A stretch of DNA of 64,000 nt, taken from Ostrinia nubilalis (taxonomy: Eukaryota; Arthropoda; Insecta; Lepidoptera; Crambidae). This document shows, in pieces, positions 1 to 10,950 of this stretch. Below the pieces are notes generated by a model. It did not search any database and was not told where the DNA came from. It saw only the letters and a program-made list of their open reading frames with translations. A program made the position numbers and the translations under genes. Each line of letters begins with the position of its first letter. The first letter of the stretch is position 1. The stretch covers positions 10,106,001-10,170,000 of the forward strand of contig NC_087104.1 of assembly GCF_963855985.1 (NCBI RefSeq), given 5' to 3'.

Positions 1-470
1 CATTTATATGCATATGTTAACATGGGTTAGTGTCGGCTCATATACCCATTTACCTAACACCCTGTAGAATTTCCATTCACATAGGTTTACGCTTAACCTC
101 CTAGACTCCTGACGTTTACCCTACCGTAGCAAAGAACCCCAACCAACGCGGCTTTTGTTGTGTATTCGAAATAAGTGTGCATGTGGCCCGCCGGCATTTT
201 ATGACTGTTTGCATACGTTCGGGCCGCCGTTACAATGTTCCTATGAATCTATTATTATCCTGCTGGGCTTGGAAAAGGAATTTTCCTTAAAGTCTTCATA
301 TAGACGCAATCCGAGGAATTTTTGCCTCCGCGCCTCTGGCGTTTCATAGCTATTTATTATAGGATGTTTTGGTTCAAGCTGCTTGTATGGAAGGATTTTG
401 AATAGTAATAAGTAAGACACGTATTTGGAATGACATTTTTATTACTGAATTATGGACTTACTTTATTGGT
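1..470. other. Unassigned AT-rich sequence
   Basis: No coding, RNA or repeat feature could be supported here. A 64-codon open frame at 155-349 has no recognisable domain and looks like chance. Confidence 0.5.
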
Positions 471-1093
471 CAACTAGCGGCCGCCCGCGACTTCGTACGC
501 GTGGATCCCGTTTTACCCCCTTCATCTATCTTACGCGGTTTAGATTTTTTCATACAAATGTTTTTTCCCGGTAACTCCCGTTCCCGTGAGAATTTTGCAA
601 TATCCTGTTGTAACTAAGCTTTAAATTTACTAAGGTACCTGCATGCCAAATTTCAAGCGTCTATCTTACGTGGCTTAGATTTTTTCATACAAATGTTTTT
701 TCCCGCTAACTCCCGTTCCCGTAAGAATTGTGCAATATCCTGTTATAACTAAGCTTTAAGTTTACTAAGGTACCTGCATGCCAAATTTCAAGCGTCTAAC
801 TTAAGCGGTTTAGATTTTTCATACAAAAGGATTTTCCCTCTTGTTACCGTTTCCGTGGGAATTTCGGGAATTCCTTGTTGTAACTAAGCTCTAAGTTTAC
901 TAAGGTACCTACATGCTAAATTTCAAGCGTCTAACTTAAGCGGTTTAGATTTTACATACAAAAGGATTTTCCCGCTAATTCCCGTTCCCGTGGGAATTCC
1001 TAAGTATCCTATAACCTGCCCAGGAGTATGAAGAATAATTGTACCAAGTTTCGTTAAAATCCGTCGAGTAGTTTTTGTTTCTATAAGGAACAT

Positions 1094-1126
<33 letters not shown>

Positions 1127-1185
1127 AATTTTACTGATTGCATTTTTGGCATCAGTATCGATCACTAATCACCCCCTGATAATTA
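470..1185 (+). repeat. Non-LTR retrotransposon 3' tail with four ~135-bp tandem subrepeats
   Basis: The block opens with a 'CGCGACTTCGTACGCGTGGA' motif, the usual start of an abundant class of lepidopteran LINE/SINE 3' regions. It then carries about four direct copies of a ~135-bp unit, starting near 531, 664, 796 and 928. Each unit contains 'GGTTTAGATTTT(T)CATACAAA', 'TCCCGTTCCCGTG' and 'AAGGTACCTRCATG'. The block ends with 'GTTAAAATCCGTCGAGTAG' and a (CAGA)n microsatellite at about 1091-1124. Copies 1-2 and 3-4 pair by shared differences, which suggests stepwise duplication. The family name is not certain. Confidence 0.7.
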
Positions 1186-1199
1186 TTTTGAAAATATAT

Positions 1200-1798
1200 T
1201 TCATGTACAGAATTGACCTCTCTACAGATTTATTATAAGTATAGATAGATAACTCGTAATAGGCGATTGTTTACATAATAAAACTCTTCCATTAATATAA
1301 CGGGTAGTTATAAGAACAGGACTATTTTGAAAATAACATAATCGAATCGGTTAGTTTTAATGCCAATGGAAAAAAATCAATATTTTTTTGTTTATTTGTC
1401 TATAGTCAAGCATTGTTTGACAATTATTATTACCTATGCGGCAATAATAGTAAATTTAACATAGAGTAATATGTACAAATTAGAGAACGAATATGACAGA
1501 GAAAGTATTTATCGCGTTTCATGATTAATGCTCTATTTTTCACAAAACCAAACAATACATTAGTGAAAAAAATACGCTAACATTAAAAAAATATGGATAT
1601 CTCACACAAATTCTGTTTCACTTCATCCCTTTGAATATTTATTTCTGAAATGTAGCCTATTTCCCACTTCCTGTTGCCATGTATCTCTACAATGTCTCTA
1701 CATTCATCAAAATAAAATTGGCTCACTGCATTTAAGCGTGAATACATAACAGACAGTGTTATTTGTACTAGTATTGCATTAGTCATCACATCATCATC
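1200..1798. other. Unassigned AT-rich stretch
   Basis: Nothing recognised beyond low-complexity A/T runs and a short (CAT)n stretch at its right end, which abuts the next LINE fragment. Confidence 0.5.
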
Positions 1799-1962
1799 AT
1801 AGTTCTCGAGTGGCGACCACGGGCTGCAAGACGTAGCATGGGCAGGCCTCCTACTAGGTGGACTGACGATCTGGTAAAGGTCGCGGGAAGAGCCTGGATG
1901 CGGGCAGCGCAGGACCGTTCATTGTGGGAAGCCTTTGTCCAGCAGTAGACGTCTTTTGGCTG
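1799..1962 (+). mobile_element. 5'-truncated RTE-clade LINE 3' end
   Basis: The fragment encodes the C-terminal peptide typical of RTE LINEs in this window (GRPPTRWTDDLVKVAGRAWMRAAQDRS-type; here degenerate) and ends with 'TTTGTCCAGCAGT(A)GACGTC' and 'GGCTGAAAC'. The word 'CATCATCATAG' lies on both sides (about 1791-1801 and 1973-1983), consistent with a target-site duplication. Only the last ~160 bp of the element is present, so it is dead. Confidence 0.75.
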
Positions 1963-1984
1963 AAACAAACGAACATCATCATAG

Positions 1985-3050
1985 CAATCTAACCTGGCCG
2001 GACGTACTTTTTTGAAAAATCCCTTTGTTTGGCCGTTTCAGTCCACTTCATTGTACTGTAGTTTGCCCTATGACATTTCATAGGTCGAACCATTCTATTA
2101 CCAAATAACTTGGCTGAATCGCAGGTCGTATCTCAGATTCAATAAAGGCATAAATAAAATTCCAGGCCAAAAAAGATCCGATTCGGATCGGAACGTTGGA
2201 CATTGTCCTAAATGAGAAATAATCGTGAGGATCATACACATTAAATCTTGCGAGCTAAAAGTCTCACAGAATATTTGTTTAATATACATATCATTATAGC
2301 TACTCTAAGTACTCATACCTACGCGCTATATACTTAATATATATCTAAATTATAAAGCTGAAATAAGTTCCCTTAGGTGCCGCATTGAGGGATAAATTCA
2401 GTTTATTTTTAGTCTTATACACAACACCATATTGAACATGCATTTTTTTTATCAATTCATAGTGTTTCAAAGACAGTGAAACACATTTTTTTCTTAAGCA
2501 TAAAATATGAATTTTCATACTCCTTATTTGAGAGATGATCCCCATATAGGTAAGCTCATACCATTCTTTAACTTTATTTTTGCAAAGGAATAGGCCGCTA
2601 TTTTATATTACTATGATTAATATAAATAGACTAGACTCCACGATGTTCTGTAATATTCTGTATACAACCACATCAAGGCTTAGCACATGTATTCGAAACA
2701 CGACCGCTAGAACTTTATAAGTTATACCTAGGGCCCCTGAGCTGACAAGTGATATCAATTCAAGTTGTTGTCAACTTGGTAATTTAGTATCTCGTGGCTT
2801 GTATGAACTGGTATTACGGGGAATTCGTCTCCATTAGCAATGAGGTTCCGTCATACTTTAAGAAACAAGAGTAATACTAAAAAAATCCTTTTAAAACACA
2901 TCTAATTAAGGTAGTCTATTAAAGGAAACTCTATCATATCAGTTCCTATAGGTTGTAGTAGAATTACGCAAGATTCTTCAGTATTGTGTCCTTCGAATAT
3001 TATCAATTCACTACATTTACAAAGTTACTTTCCTGTATCCAAACAAAGTT
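1985..3050. other. Unassigned stretch
   Basis: AT-rich sequence with no recognisable gene. Open frames of 60-66 codons here have no domain signature. Confidence 0.45.
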
Positions 3051-3240
3051 ATTTTCCATAATGAAAGGTCCTGCGCTACCCGTACTTTCCTGTATGTCTG
3101 TTCCTATTATGTATACTTAGATCTTTAAAACTACGCAACGGATTTTGATGCGGCTTTTTAATGGATAGAGTGATTCTAAACGTACGGCTACCTATACGGC
3201 TGACGAATCCGAATCTATAACGAAACTCATTTTGTTTATA
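3050..3240. repeat. Fragments of two LINE tails
   Basis: At about 3053-3088 a minus-strand scrap of the RTE 3' end is recognisable ('CCATAATGAA', 'GTCCTGCGCT'), matching 15017-15044. At about 3120-3180 a plus-strand scrap with 'AAACTACGCAACGGATTTTG' resembles the end of another lepidopteran LINE/SINE tail. Confidence 0.5.
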
Positions 3241-3898
3241 AGCACAATTCTATCGAACAAGCATATTTTCTTATTCCAAACTTACTGTCCCGTTTTACCG
3301 AATTCTAATTCAAAGACAATGGAAACGCGATCTTACTAGTTGAACTCCCAATAATATGGCCAAGTATTCTGTGGGAGCAAACTTGTAACGAGCTTCGGAT
3401 CACAGGTCTCTAGAACTCTCATTGTTTCTGTAACTTAGTACAGACGGTAGGATCTTATCAACTTTGTAATAAGTTCTATTTTGCAACAAAATTGTACAGT
3501 CTGATGTGCTGTCGCTGTACCATCAATAGATATCCTACTTGAGCCGTGTGTCTCAAAAGAGAAAGTTTTGCCTAAACATAGAGGTATAGTACTGTTCAAA
3601 ATAGAAATGCGTAGGAATGAATGACGTATGAAATGTATCATGATGTTGATAACAAAGACTAACTGAATAGGTAAAGTAACTAGGCTAAGGAATTATAGGC
3701 TTACCTAACGAATTAACTAAAGATATTTCAAAGCGGAATTGAAACATCCAAAAATTTGGCGCAGACTGAAATTAAAACTAGGAAAAAATATACATGTAAT
3801 TTTAATTAACTAATAGGTACACGAAGTCTAGTATTTATTCTGTTTTAGTAGGCTAAAATATGTCGCAAGTTCATGTACAATTCAATTTTAGTAATCAA
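3241..3898. other. Unassigned stretch
   Basis: No feature supported. The sequence is AT-rich with short chance reading frames only. Confidence 0.45.
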
Positions 3899-3899
3899 C

Positions 3900-4021
3900 A
3901 AGGCTGGGTTGCACCATCTTACTTTGATTTTAACAAACGTCAAAAATCTGTCAAACTCCATAAAAAAACACCAGTTATCGTTATAGTTACGGTCAAAGTT
4001 AGGTGGTGCAACTCAGCCTTA
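3900..4021. mobile_element. Short MITE, GGCTGGGTTGCACCA family, copy A
   Basis: The ~120-bp element has imperfect terminal inverted repeats (AAGGCTGGGTTGCACCA at the left; the complement of TAAGGCTGAGTTGCACCA at the right) around a core with 'AACAAACGTCAAAAATCTGT'. The same family occurs at 35760-35881, 47675-49368 (interrupted) and 57320-57434, so the ends are set by comparison. Confidence 0.85.
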
Positions 4022-5105
4022 TGTCTGTTTTCACCATCAATCCCTATGGTAACACATAACAGGAATTTTGATTTCATAGGGGTCACTTAAAAATTAGGGA
4101 TTGATGGTGAAAAATGGGCATTAGTCAATTAAATTCCCGACCTACAGACGCCATTTATATTCCCTTCTGTATACAAATCTATGAATGAAAAGTCGCGTTA
4201 TGACAGGTCATAAAAAGTATGTCAATTGACTAGTTAGTGCTGTCAACTGCCCCATTACGAGCTATTAAAATTGAGAAAGCAAAATTGACAGTTATATTCG
4301 CTTCGCACGCAATGACGTGACAACCGCCCAGCCGTATTTGGGCAGACAAATTGACAAGGGGGGTGGAAAGGGGGTTAAATGGGGTGGGGATGGAATTTTA
4401 ATTAAACTGGATTCAGAAGATATCATTAATAAAGTGATTAGACGAGGTGACTGTAAGTAACTGCTCGATAACTATTTGTCGATAACAATTTGGTTGGAAA
4501 ATGTATTGGTGGTTTATCCAAGGTTTTAGTAAGGATAAAGAATAAATAAATAAAAGATTATAACGACATTTTTGTGTGCATTAATCAAAACGAGTAATAA
4601 AATGCATAATAAGTTGTTGATAATATCAAGAGGTTTAAGTAGGAAAATTATAATACACAGCGCGTCTTTATGTACAAAATATGTACTAAATAAATAGGAC
4701 CAGTGGTTGTGGAAATTATTCCGGGAGGCCTTTGCCCAGCCGTGGACGTCATTTGGCTGAAACAATGAAGGTACTAACTAATGAGGTAAAACAAAAATAA
4801 ATTATGGAAATAATTTTCTTTTGAGCCGCCCAATAAAGAAGCCTTATTTTTTAAGCCGGGCCATAATTGTGAGCCTTTATTGGACGTTCAAAGATTCGCT
4901 TTGGAAAATTACTGAGACACTTTCAAAGGGCTTTCGTTTTCCTAGCTTTAAAAATATTGTGGATTCCCTTCACGTTGCGCTCGTCAAAAAGGTGAGAATT
5001 TATTTGGTCACTTTGGCATACCAATAAGGGTGGAAATGGGTAATAATGATCCTATAGCACTGTGGCGAACCACGCACTTCATTGACCTAAAAGGACGTCG
5101 CACAT
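4022..5105. other. Stretch with RTE scrap and a small dispersed repeat
   Basis: At 4708-4765 a plus-strand remnant of the RTE 3' end is visible ('GGGAGGCCTTTGCCCAGCCG', then 'GGACGTCATTTGGCTGAAAC'). Around 4200-4260 the words 'TATGTCAATTGACTAGT' and 'CTGTCAACTGCCC' recur in diverged form near 6160-6195, so a small dispersed repeat is present. A G-rich run lies near 4358-4392. No gene is supported. Confidence 0.5.
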
Positions 5106-5889
5106 TTATCAACCCGGAAAGGGGTCGTAACCTTAGATTAATAAAACCTAGATAGATAGTCAGTGCACGAAAGGTGAGGCAGATTTTAGTGAGCCAGAAT
5201 GGCTTACTCGTAAACGTCACATGAACTGTCAAAGTGAAAAATTGGTAAACACGTCCGACGACTTTTAATTAATTAAGAAGGTTTGTGCTGTGAAAGGGTG
5301 TCTAAATACATCAGAAAAACGAAAGAAAGTGACCAGTGTTACATTTCATAAGTAAGTACTACGATTCGACGCGTATTTTGCTTGAATTTGGCTTTCAAAA
5401 ATTAAATACGGGAATGATACCAGTAACAAGAAAATTTATTTCCCAATTGTTCGCCGTACAAATACACTTCCTTTTTTATGAAATCGAGACTTTTAAGTCG
5501 ATTTATCTTATTGTAATTAGGTAGGTACTTTGAATTCAATAAATAAGTAAGTACATGATGCGTTTTGTTTTTGTTAGTTATAAAATAATTAAAAACGTAT
5601 TAAAAATTTCCCTACTTTCGGGAAAATCGCCTTCACTGTCTACACTCCCCAACAAAATTGACACTAATGACATAAGATTTTTGCCTCACTCTTGACGAAG
5701 CGTTTGTATGAAGACTATCCATCTAGGTTTTATTAATCTAAGGTCGTAACCGTATCAACTCGAGGCGGTCGGTATTTTTTTGTATGAAACTCCATACTGC
5801 AACGTCTGCAATGCACACTTATCCGCCTTGCCACGCGATTGACAGCGATCGAAAGGCGATACGGTGTTGATCCCTTTCCGAGTTGATAA
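5106..5889. mobile_element. Non-autonomous element with TTATCAAC ends
   Basis: The ends are inverted: 'TTATCAACCCGGAAAGGG' at 5106 against 'CCCTTTCCGAGTTGATAA' ending at 5889. Inside, the word 'CCTTAGATTAATAAAACC' near 5130 recurs inverted at about 5725-5750, beside a second partial copy of the end sequence. No transposase-like frame is present. The superfamily is undetermined. Confidence 0.6.
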
Positions 5890-7057
5890 TCTATCTATTA
5901 TTAAGTCCACCAAGCTTTGTTTTTTAAAGAGACAATACCATTTTCATCAAAACTGCTAAGAGCGTTCCCTTGCTTTTAATTATGTCCCACAACACTGGGC
6001 GGTTTGAACTGAGTTTTCAATTTGCTGTCGATTTTAGGTAGCTGGATTTTGGAATCATTCAAAGTTAGCAAACCAATTAATTTTGCGTACTAGTGACGTC
6101 ATAAAGCTACATTCGCTATACAAAATCTATTGTGAGTAACTTTTGACAGCTCTTAACAAGTATGTCAACTGACTAGTCGGTTAAACTACCCAATTTTTCA
6201 TTAAGAAGTTTCGATACAAAACTTTTCTCCATCCCTTTTGTTCCAGAAACAATTAATATATGCCTACCTTTTTCATCTTGACCTGTTTTGACCTGCAAAA
6301 CCCAAGCGTCAAACTGGCCGGCTTCAAGTTTCGAGCCGTGACAAGGCACGGAGGGCGGTAATTGCCGGGGTCCTCATAAAGGATGGACAGCCTATTAGGG
6401 CCTCTTGAATTCTGTTTAGCACACACTTTTGTAATCAAACTCCGGGGCTGAGCGTTCTTGTAGCGAGGAGCTGCTGTTTTGTTAGGTCTACGGATTTATA
6501 TTTACGACAGCGGATATAGGAAGTATTAAAAAGAAAATGAAAAATCAGAGCAAACATAAAATACCTATACATATTTTCATAGCAAATATTTTTTTTACAA
6601 AATTTTGTTAAAAGCACAACAGGCACATCTATACTATACCTACATATAAAAGCGAAATACCTACCATTCACTGATTAATCACTATACTATCTAAACTATA
6701 ACACCTACAAGCTTGAAAGGTAGATAGGTTCCGTAAAGGCTGCAGACATCCGCTAAGAACGGATTTTACGAAACTCCCCCTCTAAGGGGGTAAAACGGGA
6801 TCCACACGTACGAAGTCGTATTTTTGAACAATGCGTTTATGAACTGAAAGAATTCGTTTTCAAATTGAGCGCATTCATAATATTATGTTATTTGAAATTC
6901 CGATATTTTAATAATAAATACCTTTCTAATACGTAGGCGTATCAACGTCTCATCAGAATATACTCTTTTGCTGCAAAATAGTACTTAGTCCAACAACACA
7001 AGATTATGATAGATGCATTGATATACTCGTATTTAACCTAGTTATAGTTCTTACAAC
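5890..7057. other. Unassigned stretch with one LINE-tail scrap
   Basis: A minus-strand fragment of the tail described at 470-560 lies at about 6770-6822 (complement of 'ACTTCGTACGTGTGGATCCC' next to the CCCCCTTAGAGG-type run). The rest is AT-rich with no supported feature. Confidence 0.5.
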
Positions 7058-7193
7058 TCACGAAGGCGAATAAGCTTTACTTGTGTGTGTACGTGTACAT
7101 GCACATAACGATAGTGTTATGTCTATCAAAACTTTTGAAAAAACGAACAGTAGCGGCCACCACACATTATGTAAAGCTCACTCGCCTTCGTGA
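7058..7193. mobile_element. Small MITE, TCACGAAGGCGA ends
   Basis: The 136-bp element has inverted ends 'TCACGAAGGCGAATAAGC' and 'CTCACTCGCCTTCGTGA'. The inverted match runs about 23 bp at each side with two or three differences. It has no coding capacity. Confidence 0.7.
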
Positions 7194-7986
7194 CTTTCAA
7201 CAACGATACTCGTAAATTCAGTTAGGTGCTTTTATTTACAAAAGCTACGCAACACTTTCATAAAAGTCATTTTATTTTTGCACGTAGGCTTTTATAAAGC
7301 ACTTTTGCACATCCTAGTATTAACCCTACCACTGCTGCGGGACAATAAATGGGCCAGTGCTGAGAAGTAGCGCAAAAAACTCAGTCACTATTCAGCTTTA
7401 AATATTGACTATTTAACACTAACTTCATAAAAGTGGTTCGCTAGGTATTATGAACCACCTTAATACCGAAATAACCTATGTATATCATAGTACTTTATAT
7501 GTATACTACGATACCCACTTTCAGCTAAATTGGCAGTTTTAACTTGCTAGTAGGTGGAAAGTTGAGCGGAGTGGAGTCCCACGGGAACATTCAGTAACCC
7601 GGTATGTCCCGCTCGTGTTACTATTTAATTGGATACTAAGTAGAATGCCATTTGTTGGCTATAGCTTTTGCGTACGACTCTGTTTGCGTATTTTGACTAT
7701 TGCAAACTTTAATTTAGCACAGTTTTACTTTGTCGGCTTCAAAACAAACATTGTAAAGTAAGCAGTTAGAGGTAAGATAGCCAGTTCCTCTGTGGTTGAG
7801 GATTCCGGGTGAAGCTCGCTACCACCTTCGGTGAGATACAGGCCAAGAGCTTCCTCGTTGTGTCAAATCGGTCTCATAAGACCGCGTAACATTGATTTCG
7901 ATTGTGTCTCGATTCGTGGGGCTTAAAGGGTTAAGGTAAATAAATAAGTTGGTTTCTACTCCAATTACTGCCTCTTATCCTTATCC
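7194..7986. other. Unassigned stretch
   Basis: No gene or repeat boundary could be supported between this MITE and the next inverted-repeat element. Confidence 0.4.
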
Positions 7987-9345
7987 GAGGCTTCCGGCGA
8001 CTGGGACCGCAATTAACTGGGACCGCGGTCCCACTCGCCGGATCCGTAAAAAATAAATAATTTTCTCCCGGCAACTGGGACCACTCATAGATAACTTATA
8101 AAAATATATTATTCAGGCCAAAATCGGTACAGTCATACGAAAAAAGATTCTAAATTATTTATATGAATATCATTGACTCGTTCTAGACATGATTTTATAC
8201 TATGCGCTTAGCAATAAGTAGATTAAGTAGTAGTGCAACATATTTTAATGCTTATTTTTTCCCCCTTAGAATCTACTATAAATCCACTATAAATCTACTA
8301 TAAGTACTATAAGCCAAACGATTTTTTTATTAAATCAGTATAACCAAGCTATGGCGTATAATTTTTTCCTCAGACACTTTTATTCATGAATGTACAAATA
8401 TTTCAAATAATACAATGTATTTTATCTTTTCTTTCAAGCGGTATGAGATGACAAAAAATAATAATAAAAGTATTCATGTGGACAATTAATCCCGCGGTAT
8501 AAGTTTTGAGCAGTATGAGTTGACTAAGCCTAGCCTCGGATAATTATAATTGAGGCTTCCGGCGACTGGGACCGCAATTAGCTGGGACCGCGGTCCCAGT
8601 CGCCGGATCCGTAAAAATTAAATAATATTCTTCCGGCAACTGGGACCACTCGTAAATTATAACTGAAATCAAAAAATGTACAGTCAAACGAACATTTTTT
8701 AGGTGTAATAATTGAAGAAAAATCCTTTTTAATTTAAAAACATCATTTATTAATATAAAATATTTATTTAAAAACGGCTACCTGACCTTTAAATCGACGA
8801 GGCTTTAGTCAACTCATACTGCTCAAAACTTATACCGCGGGATTAATTGTCCACATGAATACTTTTATTATTATTTTTTGTCATCTCATACCGCTTGAAA
8901 GAAAAGATAAAATACATTGTATTATTTGAAATATTTGTACATTCATGAATAAAAGTGTCTGAGGAAAAAATTATACGCCATAGCTTGGTTATACTGATTT
9001 AATAAAAAAATCGTTTGGCTTATAGTACTTATAGTAGATTTATAGTGGATTTATAGTAGATTCTAAGGGGGAAAAAATAAGCATTAAAATATGTTGCACT
9101 ACTACTTAATCTACTTATTGCTAAGCGCATAGTATAAAATCATGTCTAGAACGAGTCAATGATATTCATATAAATAATTTAGAATCTTTTTTCGTATGAC
9201 TGTACCGATTTTGGCCTGAATAATATATTTTTATAAGTTATCTATGAGTGGTCCCAGTTGCCGGGAGAAAATTATTTATTTTTTACGGATCCGGCGAGTG
9301 GGACCGCGGTCCCAGTTAATTGCGGTCCCAGTCGCCGGAAGCCTC
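7987..9345. mobile_element. Long-inverted-repeat element with ~541-bp arms
   Basis: Positions 7987-8527 and 8805-9345 are reverse complements in exact register (paired coordinates sum to 17332), and I found no mismatch where I compared them. Each tip is itself a hairpin: GGCGACTGGGACCGC pairs with GCGGTCCCACTCGCC across a short loop. The 277-bp centre holds a third, diverged copy of the tip (8549-8660). The 6-bp word TTATCC flanks both sides (7981-7986; 9347-9352), one base off a clean target-site duplication. There is no transposase frame. It looks like a fold-back or non-autonomous DNA transposon, and the near-identical arms imply recent formation or gene conversion. Confidence 0.85.
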
Positions 9346-10938
9346 ATTATCCCACTATTAATTAACGTTATCTTTTCATAATTAAAACGTACTTCTTTTT
9401 CATTATCATCAGCTCATATACCACTGCAAAATCTCTACTCTCTCTAATTTACTGGAGGCAAATGGGAGACTGACTACACTCCCCACGCTCTCTCATACTC
9501 ACATTCAGTCATTTGTGCCTTAGTCGCCTATTACGACATCCACGGGAAGAGTGGGAGTTGTCCTATTTTTCTGCCGACTTTATTTCTTTAATACATCCAG
9601 GAAAACCCTTACAATAAATTGCTATCAAATATAGATGGGAGCTATGATATTACGAGTTAGGGCAGCTGTCCACCAAACGAGATGTGCGGTAACGAGCGGC
9701 ATAATGGGCGGGTTATTTTCACCAAAGCGATGCGGAGCGGAGATGTACGGAGATTTTTCTCTTCCAGAATCCCTGAGAAAATCTCCGAAAAAACCCTTTT
9801 ACATAGTTCCCGCTCTACTTTGCCTACGTATTTTGCGCGATGTATTTATATGAAAATGCAGCCCATATCTCTCCGCTGTGCTTAATAATATCCACTGAAG
9901 CCGACCGAACGAAACGTGCGAATGACGAAACTCATTTGGTTACGTTTAGTCCAGTACATAGAGATATAGAGAGATGCCAAACTCAGTGTCGCATTAGAAA
10001 TTGACACACACAAAGTAATCAAAATATGTGCTCATTATCCACTGCGGTATCAGTACTCAACGTACGAATAATCTTTAGTAGGTATTACGCAAACAATGTA
10101 AACTGTTTACATTATGACTTCTGCAGAAATGTGCTCTGTTTTTGGGCATATTGCTGCGACACCAGACCCGCCCCTTGTCACATCTCCGTTTAGTTTCTGT
10201 GATCTGTGGTCCAGTAACTTTATACATTAGACCTCGCGTTAAATCGAATAATTAATTAAGCCAACATCATAAAAAAGCTTTATCTGATGACTTCTCGCCT
10301 CTTCTCAGCCTTGCTGGAAAACGAGCCTTATGCCTGTCCCCTAGTCCTTTCATCTCAGAAATCTCATGAGATGTAATCTAGTGCCTGAATCAGATTATGT
10401 CCACCCCTGATAAGGGTGCATTCAAATAAGTTAGAGCGTTAATAATTAATTCTACGTAGGTACTAGGCTAGGAGACACTCCTAGGAGACTTCAAGGAAAT
10501 AGAGCTTTAGTAGGCTTAATATACGTTGCAATTTTGCGGTGCGACACTTTGGCTAGTTTATTGGATAAAAGGTGTAGTGATTAGGTCTCTTAGGATAAGT
10601 GATTTTCAGTGCGCTAAATGGAGCAGTCAGGACAATCTAATATTACTTTGTGAAATAAACGTATGTTTATAGAGATGATATGTGAGATGTGCGTTTAAAG
10701 TTATGGTTAATGCAAAATATCAGCCAAAATTGTATAGCACCAAGTTATTATGAAAGCTTTCATGATGAAGTAGGTACAATGTTAATGTCACTCAAATTCA
10801 GAACTCAAGTGCAGTCATAAAAGGTCGTCTACATAAATTATACGTTTTATTTTTGTGTACTTTACGATCTTGTTGTGACATTATGCGTCATATCTCTAAG
10901 AGGAATGTGTTTGGTCCATTTTAGGGCCATTTTTCATT
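9346..10938. other. Unassigned stretch with diverged interspersed repeats
   Basis: At about 9395-9560 there is a minus-strand repeat also seen (plus) at 46430-46590 ('GTAAAAGGCGACTAA', 'TCCATTTGCC' motifs). At about 9665-9890 a sequence with 'CACCAAAGCGATGCGGAGCGG' is related to the MITE at 56366-56703. Overlapping open frames at 9635-9885 follow this repeat and have no domain, so they are not called as genes. Confidence 0.5.
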
Positions 10939-10950
10939 AGACCTTATACA

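Noticed and set aside
1091..1124. CAGA microsatellite as a CRISPR-like or functional array
   Set aside because: It is the simple-repeat part of a LINE tail seen in several other copies (CTGT runs at 34668).
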